The notes below the pieces were generated by a model. That model had not been told where the DNA came from. It was given only the letters and a program-made list of their open reading frames with translations, and searched no databases. Positions 1 through 8,756 of a DNA stretch of 51,784 nt are shown piece by piece. Position 1 is the first letter of the stretch. Each line of letters begins with the position of its first letter. Origin of the DNA: Limnobacter olei (GTDB lineage Bacteria; Pseudomonadota; Gammaproteobacteria; Burkholderiales; Burkholderiaceae_B); NCBI RefSeq assembly GCF_029087225.1, contig NZ_JARFJD010000030.1, positions 1-51,784 of the forward strand. The letters run 5' to 3'. Both the position numbers and the translations under genes were made by a program.

Positions 1-290
1 CCGCCCCGTTTGAGTAGATTCGCAGCGCTCGGCTTCATGCCGACACCGAGACTCGGCCCGCCCTTTTGCCGGGCGACGTGAGCAAGAATGCATTCAAAAA
101 GGGATCAAGCGGTTGTCTGTGCGGAACAAGTAACCCATGCCGAGTGGGCTACCAATAGCAGCGGTGACAGTTCAAGTTTGGCTCCCTAGTCACCGGCCCC
201 GTGCGAGACAAGCACAACAGCAGCCGCGAACCTTCAAGTTCAGATCAAAAGTCACCTTCGGGTGACGTAAACCCCCCGCCATCACAGTTT
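1..290. other. GC-rich non-coding stretch rich in hairpins
   Basis: No convincing gene was found here on either strand. Several short inverted repeats are visible: TCGGC(29-33)/GCCGA(39-43); CCGAG-A-CTCGG(46-56); GCCCG(56-60)/CGGGC(70-74); CGGTGAC(162-168)/GTCACCG(189-195); and GTCACC-TTCG-GGTGAC(251-266), which has a UUCG tetraloop and no T-tract after it. The density of stems suggests a structured RNA or the tail of an element that begins left of the window. I checked it by eye against RNase P RNA, tmRNA and 6S RNA and did not see their conserved motifs. The strand is unknown. Confidence 0.35.
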
Positions 291-514
291 TGTCATCAAT
301 TTTCTGCCACAAATATTTCACCAAAGCCAATTTCTTTTGAAAATCATCAACTTAACCCAAAAATATCGCAGCAAAGTGAGTTTTTTACGCATCTTTTGTA
401 AGTAATGTGCGAATTGCGATGATTAATCAATCTCTGTTGTTATTACGCAGGCAGCGCAGATTGCCTACAGAAAACTAATAACTATTTTTAATCATTTGAA
501 ATGACGGAGAAAGC
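291..514 (+). promoter_or_regulatory. AT-rich leader of the repeat-protein gene
   Basis: Base composition changes sharply near position 290 from GC-rich structured DNA to AT-rich DNA that runs up to the ATG at 515. The promoter of the repeat protein should lie here. A weak candidate is TTGCGA (414-419), 17 bp, TTGTTA (437-442). The Shine-Dalgarno GGAG lies about 7 bp before the ATG. No other gene is seen. Confidence 0.4.
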
Positions 515-1498
515 ATGGCCCTAGACGAATTGAAGAACGGCATTAGTGCCGTACCAGTAGCTGGCGAAATTCTGGCTGGCGTATTGGACACCTTTGCTGG
601 CTCGCTGCCAGCCGCCCCCGAACTGCCTGGCTTGGACGCCATTCCCGGTTTGGACGCATTGCCCATTCCTACAGACAGCCTGCCAGGACTAGACTCCCTG
701 ACTGGTCTGCTGGACGGTGGCTTGCCAACACCGCCAGCCGGTATTCCCGGATTGGATTCCATTCCTGGCCTGGACGCACTGCCATTGCCAACCGACGGCG
801 CCCCAAGCCTGGACACGCTGACTGACCTGCTCGGTGGTGGTTTGCCAGAAGCCCCCGCACTACCCGGCCTGGACGCCATTCCTGGTCTGGACGCACTGCC
901 ACTGCCAACCGACGGCGCCCCAAGCCTGGACACGCTGACTGACCTGCTCGGTGGTGGTTTGCCAGAAGCCCCCGCACTACCCGGCCTGGACGCCATTCCT
1001 GGTCTGGACGCACTGCCACTGCCAACCGACGGCGCCCCAAGCCTGGACACGCTGACTGACCTGCTCGGTGGTGGTTTGCCAGAAGCCCCCGCACTACCCG
1101 GCCTGGACGCCATTCCTGGTCTGGACGCACTGCCACTGCCAACCGACGGCGCCCCAAGCCTGGACACACTCACTGACCTGCTCAGCGGTGGTTTGCCCGA
1201 TGCGCCAACACTGCCCGGTTTGGACGCAATCCCTGGTCTGGACGCGATTCCTGGCCTCGATGCACTACCAATTCCAACAGACGGCCTGCCAGGCCTGGAC
1301 TCGTTAACCGGTCTGCTCGGCGGTGGTTTGCCCAGCCTGCCCGGTGGTGGTGACACAGGTGGTGGCCTGCCTGCCAGCCCCATCAGCTTTGAAGACGGCA
1401 CACTGACCCTGGCCTTGCCAGAAGGCCTGCCAATTTCCGCGTCTGTGAGCATCAGTGGCCTGGAAGTGCCAGAAGCAGGCTTGCCCCTGCCCGCCTAA
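515..1498 (+). CDS. Acidic Pro/Gly/Leu/Asp tandem-repeat protein of unknown function
   Basis: A 327-residue protein I do not recognise. After a short hydrophobic N-terminus (about residues 1-35) nearly the whole chain consists of 39-residue repeats built from PGLD, LPTDG and LDTLTDLLGGG blocks; a non-repeat tail of about 50 residues follows a Gly-rich linker. Composition is extreme: one Lys, and no Arg, His, Cys, Trp, Tyr or Gln that I can find, so the protein is strongly acidic. No clear Sec signal or lipobox is seen. The start is supported by GGAG 7 bp upstream, and a strong terminator follows. The even LxxL/PGLD spacing suggests a regular solenoid or an extended secreted/surface polymer, which is inference only. 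The long antisense frames are by-products of a repeat length divisible by three. Confidence 0.75.
   Translation: MALDELKNGISAVPVAGEILAGVLDTFAGSLPAAPELPGLDAIPGLDALPIPTDSLPGLDSLTGLLDGGLPTPPAGIPGLDSIPGLDALPLPTDGAPSLDTLTDLLGGGLPEAPALPGLDAIPGLDALPLPTDGAPSLDTLTDLLGGGLPEAPALPGLDAIPGLDALPLPTDGAPSLDTLTDLLGGGLPEAPALPGLDAIPGLDALPLPTDGAPSLDTLTDLLSGGLPDAPTLPGLDAIPGLDAIPGLDALPIPTDGLPGLDSLTGLLGGGLPSLPGGGDTGGGLPASPISFEDGTLTLALPEGLPISASVSISGLEVPEAGLPLPA
797..1264 (+). repeat. 117-bp tandem repeats inside the repeat-protein gene
   Basis: Units start at 797, 914, 1031 and 1148. The first three appear identical over all 117 bp; the fourth is diverged. The unit is 39 codons, so copy-number change keeps the frame. 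Perfect identity, including third positions, implies recent duplication or ongoing homogenisation. Confidence 0.9.
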
Positions 1499-1538
1499 GC
1501 TTTAGGCAACAGCAGTTCTTGACACCACACAGTGGTTT

Positions 1539-1564
1539 AGCCAGCCTTCGGGCTGGCTTTTTTA
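1539..1564 (+). terminator. Rho-independent terminator after the repeat-protein gene
   Basis: AGCCAGCC (1539-1546), TTCG loop, GGCTGGCT (1551-1558), then a run of T. The 8-bp perfect stem and UUCG loop make this a strong terminator. It abuts the stop codon of rsmI on the other strand and may slow that transcript as well. Confidence 0.9.
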
Positions 1565-2461
1565 TGACTGCCCGCTTTTAATCGCAAGAGCCCGGTCATA
1601 AACCGAGTTTTTTGCCATGCCAGTGGCTTTCACCACCAGCGCCACTGCCGTCTTAAGCGGCAACTCGGCCAATAACAGGGCAAGCCAGGTGTCCAAATCT
1701 GCACTGGCCTGCGCGGCTTGTGAATCATGGTCAGAAATCTGGTTACCGCCAATCACCCATGCCCATTCGCCTCGCTCGGCATTGGCATCCAACCGCACCT
1801 GCTCAAACACCTGCTCGCCACTGCCCCGATAAAAAGTTTCAAACTGCTTGGTCAGCTCGCGCCCAGCACACATGTCACGCCCACCCATGCCAAGGCTTTC
1901 AAGATCATCCACCAGTTGCATCACGCGGTGGGGGGCCTCAAACACCACTTGGGGCTCAGGGCAAGCCAGCCAGGTTTTCAAATCATCCAAGCGGTTTTTT
2001 CCTTTGGCTGGCAAAAAACCACGGAAAGTGAAAGCACCATCCACCAACCCGCTCGCGGCCACCACAGCCAACACACTGCTGGCACCGGGCACCGGCACCA
2101 CAGTAAAACCGGCCTCGGCCACACAACGAACTACCACAGCGCCAGGATCTGACACAGCCGGCGTGCCCGCATCGCTCACCAACGCCACCGATTCGCCACG
2201 CTGCAAACAAGCCAGCACCCCCTGTGCGCTTTCGCGTTCATTGTGGGCATGGTGCGCCATCAGCGGCTTTTTGATACCCAGTGCATCCAGCATTCGGGCG
2301 GTGTTGCGGGTGTCCTCGGCCGCAATTCGGTCCACTTGTTCCAACACTGCGCGAGCTCGAAGACTAAGGTCACCCATATTGCCGATGGGGGTTGCCACCA
2401 CATAGAGGGAAGGTTCTCGCCTTGTTTCACTCCTCGCATCAGAATTCACAGCATTGTTCAT
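1562..2461 (-). CDS. rsmI: 16S rRNA (cytidine-2'-O)-methyltransferase RsmI
   Basis: 299 residues, close to the family length. RsmI 2'-O-methylates C1402 of 16S rRNA in the decoding centre using S-adenosylmethionine. The tetrapyrrole-methylase fold is clear: N-terminal YVVATPIGNMGDLSLRA, AAEDTRNTARML, then the SAM-loop SDAGTPAVSDPGA and VPVPGASSVLAV, and FRGFLPAKGK. The C-terminal region has the LPLKTAVALVVKATGMAKNS segment typical of RsmI. The ATG at 2461 is preferred because GAAGGA lies 6 bp upstream; an in-frame ATG at 2488 lies nine codons earlier. Its 5' end is only 25 bp from that of yraN on the opposite strand, the usual divergent arrangement. Confidence 0.95.
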   Translation of the reverse strand: MNNAVNSDARSETRREPSLYVVATPIGNMGDLSLRARAVLEQVDRIAAEDTRNTARMLDALGIKKPLMAHHAHNERESAQGVLACLQRGESVALVSDAGTPAVSDPGAVVVRCVAEAGFTVVPVPGASSVLAVVAASGLVDGAFTFRGFLPAKGKNRLDDLKTWLACPEPQVVFEAPHRVMQLVDDLESLGMGGRDMCAGRELTKQFETFYRGSGEQVFEQVRLDANAERGEWAWVIGGNQISDHDSQAAQASADLDTWLALLLAELPLKTAVALVVKATGMAKNSVYDRALAIKSGQS

Positions 2462-2486
2462 TCCATTTCCTTCACCGGCGTTCTGC

Positions 2487-4348
<1,862 letters not shown>

Positions 4349-4372
4349 TCAGTTCAACCAACAAAACCGGCA

Positions 4373-4864
4373 ATGATCAAAAAATTTCTTACCCTGTTTT
4401 CAACCCTTGCAGTGGTCAGCTTGCTGGCCGCCTGCGGGGGCGACAAAGCACCGCAAGTGGATTACGTCACCATTCAAGGCCAAACCATTACTCCGGCCGA
4501 TTACCAGGGCCAGGTGATGCTGGTGAACTTTTGGGCAACCAGTTGTACCACTTGCGTGAAAGAAATGCCTGACATTGTCGACACTCACAACAAGTTCAAA
4601 GACCAAGGCTTCAGAACCATCGCCGTAGCGATGAGCTACGACCGTCCCGATTACGTGGTGAATTTTGCGGAAACCCGCAAGCTGCCATTTGATGTGGCGC
4701 TGGATGTAAAAGGCAATATTGCGAAAGCCTTCAAAGATGTAAAAATTACGCCAACTACCTATGTAATCAATCGCAAAGGCGAGATCATCAAAACCTATGT
4801 GGGTGAGCCCGATTTTGCGGCTTTGCACCAGTTGATCGAGAAATCGCTGGCTGAAAAGGTTTAA
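4373..4864 (+). CDS. TlpA-like thioredoxin-fold lipoprotein with a CTTC site
   Basis: 163 residues. The signal peptide ends in the lipobox LLAAC (Cys about residue 21), which anchors it in the periplasm. The thioredoxin fold follows: VMLVNFWATSCTTCVKEMP with the two redox cysteines, and ITPTTYVI with the cis-proline. The active site is CTTC rather than the CxPC common in TlpA/ResA proteins, which should alter the redox potential. The gene lies 24 bp after the BON lipoprotein and may share its transcript. The role is inferred: a periplasmic thiol-disulfide reductase or an AhpC/TSA-like thiol enzyme. Confidence 0.88.
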   Translation: MIKKFLTLFSTLAVVSLLAACGGDKAPQVDYVTIQGQTITPADYQGQVMLVNFWATSCTTCVKEMPDIVDTHNKFKDQGFRTIAVAMSYDRPDYVVNFAETRKLPFDVALDVKGNIAKAFKDVKITPTTYVINRKGEIIKTYVGEPDFAALHQLIEKSLAEKV

Positions 4865-4885
4865 GGCCGGCAACATTCGCCAGGC

Positions 4886-5365
4886 TTATTCATCGCCCCA
4901 CTTGAAGTCATCCATCACACGGCGGTCCCGCTTGGTGGGCCTTGCCTTAATCTCCAAGGCGGGGTCTTTCATCAACTTGCGGTTGGCCGCGCGCTCGGCA
5001 CGCTTTTTCGCACTTTCCATGGTTTCTTCGTACAGGCCTTGAGCAATGGTGGCGCTACCCCGCTTGTCGCCCAGGCCTTTCACCACCAGCACCATGTCGT
5101 CCCAACCCACCGGCACGGTGAGCACATCACCCACCTGCACACCATAAGCGGGTTTCACACGCTCATCGTTGCACTTCACCTTGCCACCTTCCACCACCTC
5201 GGTGGCCAGCGAACGGGTTTTGAAAAAACGGGCGGCCCACAACCATTTGTCAATGCGCACTTTGGCACCCGGCGCTGAAAAATCGGTTTTGCCATTCGGT
5301 GTTTTTGCGGGTTCGGGGTTTCTGTTTTTACTGCGGCTCAAACTGACTCCATCGTGGATTACCAC
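4886..5365 (-). CDS. hslR: Ribosome-associated heat-shock protein Hsp15 (S4 domain)
   Basis: 159 residues. An S4 RNA-binding domain starts at VRIDKWLWAARFFKTRSLATEVVEGGKV, the signature of Hsp15, which binds free 50S subunits carrying stalled nascent chains and helps recycle them. The C-terminus is a basic helix (KKRAERAANRK) and ends in acidic residues. The first codon is a GTG at 5365; no in-frame ATG lies before the S4 domain. The N-terminal 35 residues are longer than in E. coli Hsp15, so a start further inside is possible. It converges on the TlpA-like gene and diverges from the dehydrogenase gene. Confidence 0.9.
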   Translation of the reverse strand: MVIHDGVSLSRSKNRNPEPAKTPNGKTDFSAPGAKVRIDKWLWAARFFKTRSLATEVVEGGKVKCNDERVKPAYGVQVGDVLTVPVGWDDMVLVVKGLGDKRGSATIAQGLYEETMESAKKRAERAANRKLMKDPALEIKARPTKRDRRVMDDFKWGDE

Positions 5366-5430
5366 ACTGGTTGACCTACCTTGCTTCAGGTAGCCTTTGT
5401 GGCTTCCATGAATTCAAACAAGGACAGGCT

Positions 5431-6540
5431 GTGAAACACTCCATCGCAATTATTCCCGGCGACGGCATCGGTCAGGAAATTATGCCAGAAGCGTTGAAGG
5501 TGCTGGCTTGGGCGGAAAAAACCCATGGTATTGCGCTCGAGTTGCATCACAAAGACTGGGCACACTGCAATTACTACTTGGAACACGGCAGCATGATGCC
5601 CGAAGACTGGAAGCCCCAACTCGAGGCCTGCGAAGCCATTCTGTTCGGCGCAGTGGGCATGCCCCACCTGGTGCCCGATCATATTTCCCTGTGGGGCTCA
5701 CTGCTGCGTTACCGCCGCGAATTTGATCAGTACGTGAACCTGCGCCCCGTGAAATTACTGCCTGGCGCACCCTGCCCCTTGGCCAACAAAAAGCCGGGCG
5801 ACATCGACTTCGTGGTGGTTCGGGAAAACACCGAAGGCGAATACTCGGCCGTGGGTGGCCGTATGTTTGAAGGCACTGACCGTGAAATTGTGCTTCAAGA
5901 AAGCGTGTTCACCCGCCACGGCGTCGACCGTGTGCTGAAGTTTGCGTTTGAAATGGCGCAAAACCGGCCTCGCAAAAAACTGACTGCCGCCACCAAAAGC
6001 AACGGCATTGCAATCAGCATGCCCTACTGGGATGAGCGCGTAGACAACATGGCCAAAGGCTACCCTGAGGTGGCCTACGACAAACAACACGTGGACATTC
6101 TGGCCGCCCGGTTCGTGATGCAACCTGAGCGTTTTGATGTGGTCGTGGCCAGCAACCTGTTCGGCGACATTCTCAGCGACCTGGGGCCAGCTTGCACCGG
6201 CACCATTGGCCTGGCTCCCTCGGCCAACCTGAACCCGGACCGCACCTTTCCCTCGCTGTTTGAACCCGTACACGGCTCGGCACCCGATATTGCAGGCAAA
6301 GGCATTGCCAACCCGATCGCCATGATTTGGTCAGCCGCCCTGATGATCCAGTTTTTGGGGAACAGCCCAGCCGTGATCGCAGCAGGTCGCCAAGCAAGCT
6401 ACCAGTTGGCCCACGACCAAATTCTGGCTGCCATTGAAGCGGTGCTGGAAAGCGGAGACCCTGGCGTACTGACAGGTGACCTGAAAGGAAAGGGAACTAC
6501 CAAAACCCTGGGCGATGCCATTGTCAAAGCGTTGGGCTGA
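5431..6540 (+). CDS. ttuC: Tartrate / D-malate dehydrogenase (isopropylmalate dehydrogenase superfamily)
   Basis: 369 residues. The N-terminus reads HSIAIIPGDGIGQEIMPEAL and the protein contains the NTEGEYSAVGG loop, LTAATKSNGI, the metal-binding NLFGDILSDLGPA and the NAD-binding FEPVHGSAPDIAGKGIANP. These place it in the beta-decarboxylating dehydrogenases, closest to TtuC/DmlA, which oxidise tartrate or D-malate with NAD and Mn2+. The substrate cannot be fixed from sequence. The start is the GTG at 5431 with AAGGA 6 bp upstream; the open frame extends 20 codons further up but without family similarity. No tartrate transport or dehydratase gene is adjacent. Confidence 0.88.
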   Translation: MKHSIAIIPGDGIGQEIMPEALKVLAWAEKTHGIALELHHKDWAHCNYYLEHGSMMPEDWKPQLEACEAILFGAVGMPHLVPDHISLWGSLLRYRREFDQYVNLRPVKLLPGAPCPLANKKPGDIDFVVVRENTEGEYSAVGGRMFEGTDREIVLQESVFTRHGVDRVLKFAFEMAQNRPRKKLTAATKSNGIAISMPYWDERVDNMAKGYPEVAYDKQHVDILAARFVMQPERFDVVVASNLFGDILSDLGPACTGTIGLAPSANLNPDRTFPSLFEPVHGSAPDIAGKGIANPIAMIWSAALMIQFLGNSPAVIAAGRQASYQLAHDQILAAIEAVLESGDPGVLTGDLKGKGTTKTLGDAIVKALG

Positions 6541-6557
6541 CACCCGGTTTTGAGTAA

Positions 6558-7202
6558 CTAGTTCGCCCCGTTCTTGGCCAGGTACCAACCTGTGTGAGTG
6601 GGGCGAAGTGCCATTTCAATCACGAAGCTGGGCTGCAAGGTACCCGCCACTGCCGTGCCCGTGCTCAAGGTAAACACCGAAGGGTCGAACGACTCCACCT
6701 TCAAGTTCTTGAAGTGGTTTAACATGTGGGCGTCTTTCAAGCTAGCCTCAAAACGCGCCGATACAGCATCGTCAAGGCCAAATGGCTTGTTCCGAATGTA
6801 ATCAACTGTTTTTTCAACCCACAAGCGACCAAAGCACAAGGCTTCGTTGTCACCCTGAGGGCCTTGCCTGAAGTGAACACCCTCCAGTTTTTTCAAACCG
6901 CTGGAAGGCATGATCACCCAGCGACCGTCGCGGGTTTGAAAAATGTCCAGCAAACCCGACAAATCCCAAGCCTTAACCTCGCGGGCTACAGCACTGTTGG
7001 CTGGCACCTGGTCGCGGGCGTACTGCTCAATCGCTTCCGGGCTGGGCAAACGTGCGCACAGGGCACCATGGCTCAAAATGAAAGTTTCAGCCCTTGCGCC
7101 TTTGAGCAAGTTGTCTTCATTCAAATTGGTGCGGGGGTTGCAAGCCATGAGCAAACCTGCAAACACGGTCAGGGCGATCCAGTTAAAAACAGGGCGGGTC
7201 AT
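6558..7202 (-). CDS. Unknown lipoprotein, last gene of the T6SS block
   Basis: 214 residues. A signal peptide ends in the lipobox LLMAC near residue 21. The mature part does not resemble TssJ and I do not recognise it; it has two cysteines besides the lipid-bearing one (in LCARLPS and LCFGRLW). It lies 81 bp downstream of the caspase gene on the same strand. The gap holds an 8-bp-arm inverted repeat, so it may have its own control. The ATG at 7202 has AAGGA 8 bp upstream. Position after the caspase suggests a joint role, for example a periplasmic partner or inhibitor, but this is inference. Confidence 0.75.
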   Translation of the reverse strand: MTRPVFNWIALTVFAGLLMACNPRTNLNEDNLLKGARAETFILSHGALCARLPSPEAIEQYARDQVPANSAVAREVKAWDLSGLLDIFQTRDGRWVIMPSSGLKKLEGVHFRQGPQGDNEALCFGRLWVEKTVDYIRNKPFGLDDAVSARFEASLKDAHMLNHFKNLKVESFDPSVFTLSTGTAVAGTLQPSFVIEMALRPTHTGWYLAKNGAN

Positions 7203-7220
7203 TTTCAAGTTCCTTTTTCA

Positions 7221-7247
7221 CTTACAAACATTGTGAATCTTTGTAAG
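7221..7247. promoter_or_regulatory. Inverted repeat between caspase and lipoprotein genes
   Basis: CTTACAAA (7221-7228), 11-nt spacer, TTTGTAAG (7240-7247). Arms are perfect and about two helical turns apart centre to centre, as for a dimeric regulator. There is no T-tract, so a terminator is less likely. It lies about 20 bp before the lipoprotein ATG. Confidence 0.4.
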
Positions 7248-7283
7248 ACCATTGAAACCTCAAAAACAACTGGAAAGGCCTGC

Positions 7284-8756
7284 CTATTTGCGCGCATGCC
7301 CCAAGGCACGGGGCGGTGAATAGCCCAGTTGCCGGGCCTGCGCCTCGGCCTGCGCAGCCAACAGGGGCTGTGCAGCCTCACGGTAGTACAGCGCCAGTTC
7401 GTAGCTTGCAATGCCATTGCCCAAACCACCGGCATACTGCAACCAACCCACATATCGCAATTGGCCTTGTTCGGTGTCGGCTTGCCGGTGCAAACGTGCA
7501 ATCCGGGCGGCTGCATCTTTGTCACCGCGTGCTGCCCGAACCAGGTCAGCACCAGCATCCACCTGCAATTGGGACGGCAGCGGCTGGGGCAACACAAAAC
7601 TGGTTTTAAACAGCTTGACCTCTTTGTTGCGCAACACACTCAAGGCATGCTGAGCACCGGCCTGATAAACCATCACTGATTTTGTTTGAATACTGTTTGG
7701 ATAAGACGTCAGAAAAGACTGGCACAAGCGAAGCAGATCAACAGGCCACTGAGTGGACTGAATGGCCACCCAGTCGGCCTCCTCCTGAGGTGACATGGGC
7801 TGCAGCGCCGGCAGGCCCACCAGTGCAGGCGCAGACACCGTCAGCGGAACCTGCACACGGGCATTGTCTGCAATGAAAGGGTTTTGGGCCAAACGTCGAA
7901 TTGCAGCAAGCGGGTGCTTCAGCATGGTGTTCTCTACATCTTCCTTCACCATCCGAAACAAATCGTTGAAAGTGATGTGACCTTCCGACTCCCGAAGCAG
8001 TTTTACCAAAGCACCCGTGTAAAAAGTGTTTTGATCCGCACTGGCCGGGGACACGGCGGGTTTGCCAGCCCCTGTTGAAAAACACACCAGGCTGCCCACG
8101 GGTGCTTCAACCTGATTCAAACCTTCACCATCGCCTAACGCATTGCGCAAATCGGTTCTGCATGCGTCAATCACCGTGATGTTCAAGGCCTGCGGCCTGG
8201 GTGGCAGTGCAGCCAGCAACTTTTGCTGAAGCACCAGGGAGCGCGCCAGTAAATCACGGCGAGGTGCCGTGGGGTTCGCCCCCGAGCCCAACAGCAAATT
8301 GTTGGAGTCCACCTGCAAACCGTGGCCTGCGTAATAAAACAGAGTGACCGCATTCGGGGGCGCTTGCTCAACCCGTTTTACAAATTGGTTCACCGTGGTT
8401 TGCAGGCTGCTTTCATCCAGGTTCATGGCCTGGGTTACATCAAAACCTCGAAAGGCCAAGGCCTCGCCAAGGTCCATCACATTTTTGTGAATGGGTGGCA
8501 AATCGTGCGGAACCGGGTAATCACCATTGCCGATCAACAAAGCCAGCCTGTGCGTGTAGGGCGCAGCCGAATCGCTTGCCACATTACCCGCCCGGGCAGG
8601 TTGCAGTCGAAAAACAAGTGGCGCAACCGACAACACGCCTGCCAAACCCAACAAGGTTTGCAGTGCACTTCGCCGGCCAGGCAACTGCGGCAACGTTGAG
8701 CACGGCAGTTTTATTGTGGTCGTTTTAGTCGTACTGATACGTGAACTCGTGGCCAT
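7284..8756 (-). CDS. Tat-exported caspase-like (metacaspase, peptidase C14) protein
   Basis: 490 residues. A likely twin-arginine signal (GRRSALQ, Arg28-Arg29, then a hydrophobic stretch ending PARAG) precedes a caspase-like p20 domain: HRLALLIGNGDY, then LFYYAGHGLQ with catalytic His145, and NITVIDACR with catalytic Cys199. Beyond about residue 300 the C-terminal region is unassigned: helical, ending in Ala/Arg-rich segments that resemble TPR/Sel1 stretches. Its first 32 bp overlap the end of clpV, so it is translationally tied to the T6SS operon. No strong Shine-Dalgarno is visible, which suits coupling. Target unknown. Confidence 0.85.
   Translation of the reverse strand: MATSSRISTTKTTTIKLPCSTLPQLPGRRSALQTLLGLAGVLSVAPLVFRLQPARAGNVASDSAAPYTHRLALLIGNGDYPVPHDLPPIHKNVMDLGEALAFRGFDVTQAMNLDESSLQTTVNQFVKRVEQAPPNAVTLFYYAGHGLQVDSNNLLLGSGANPTAPRRDLLARSLVLQQKLLAALPPRPQALNITVIDACRTDLRNALGDGEGLNQVEAPVGSLVCFSTGAGKPAVSPASADQNTFYTGALVKLLRESEGHITFNDLFRMVKEDVENTMLKHPLAAIRRLAQNPFIADNARVQVPLTVSAPALVGLPALQPMSPQEEADWVAIQSTQWPVDLLRLCQSFLTSYPNSIQTKSVMVYQAGAQHALSVLRNKEVKLFKTSFVLPQPLPSQLQVDAGADLVRAARGDKDAAARIARLHRQADTEQGQLRYVGWLQYAGGLGNGIASYELALYYREAAQPLLAAQAEAQARQLGYSPPRALGHARK

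Noticed and set aside
17-28. GATTCGCAGCGC shared with 37679-37690
   Set aside because: A 12-base match between two sites in 52 kb is expected by chance many times over.
797-1264. Tandem repeats as a CRISPR array
   Set aside because: The units are adjacent without spacers, coding in frame, and no cas gene is present.
475-1452. Long antisense frame (325 codons) opposite the repeat protein
   Set aside because: The 117-bp repeat keeps all frames open when one unit is open. The frame has no Shine-Dalgarno or family similarity.
6558-7202. The lipoprotein as TssJ
   Set aside because: It has a lipobox and suitable size, but none of the TssJ beta-sandwich sequence pattern that I recognise.
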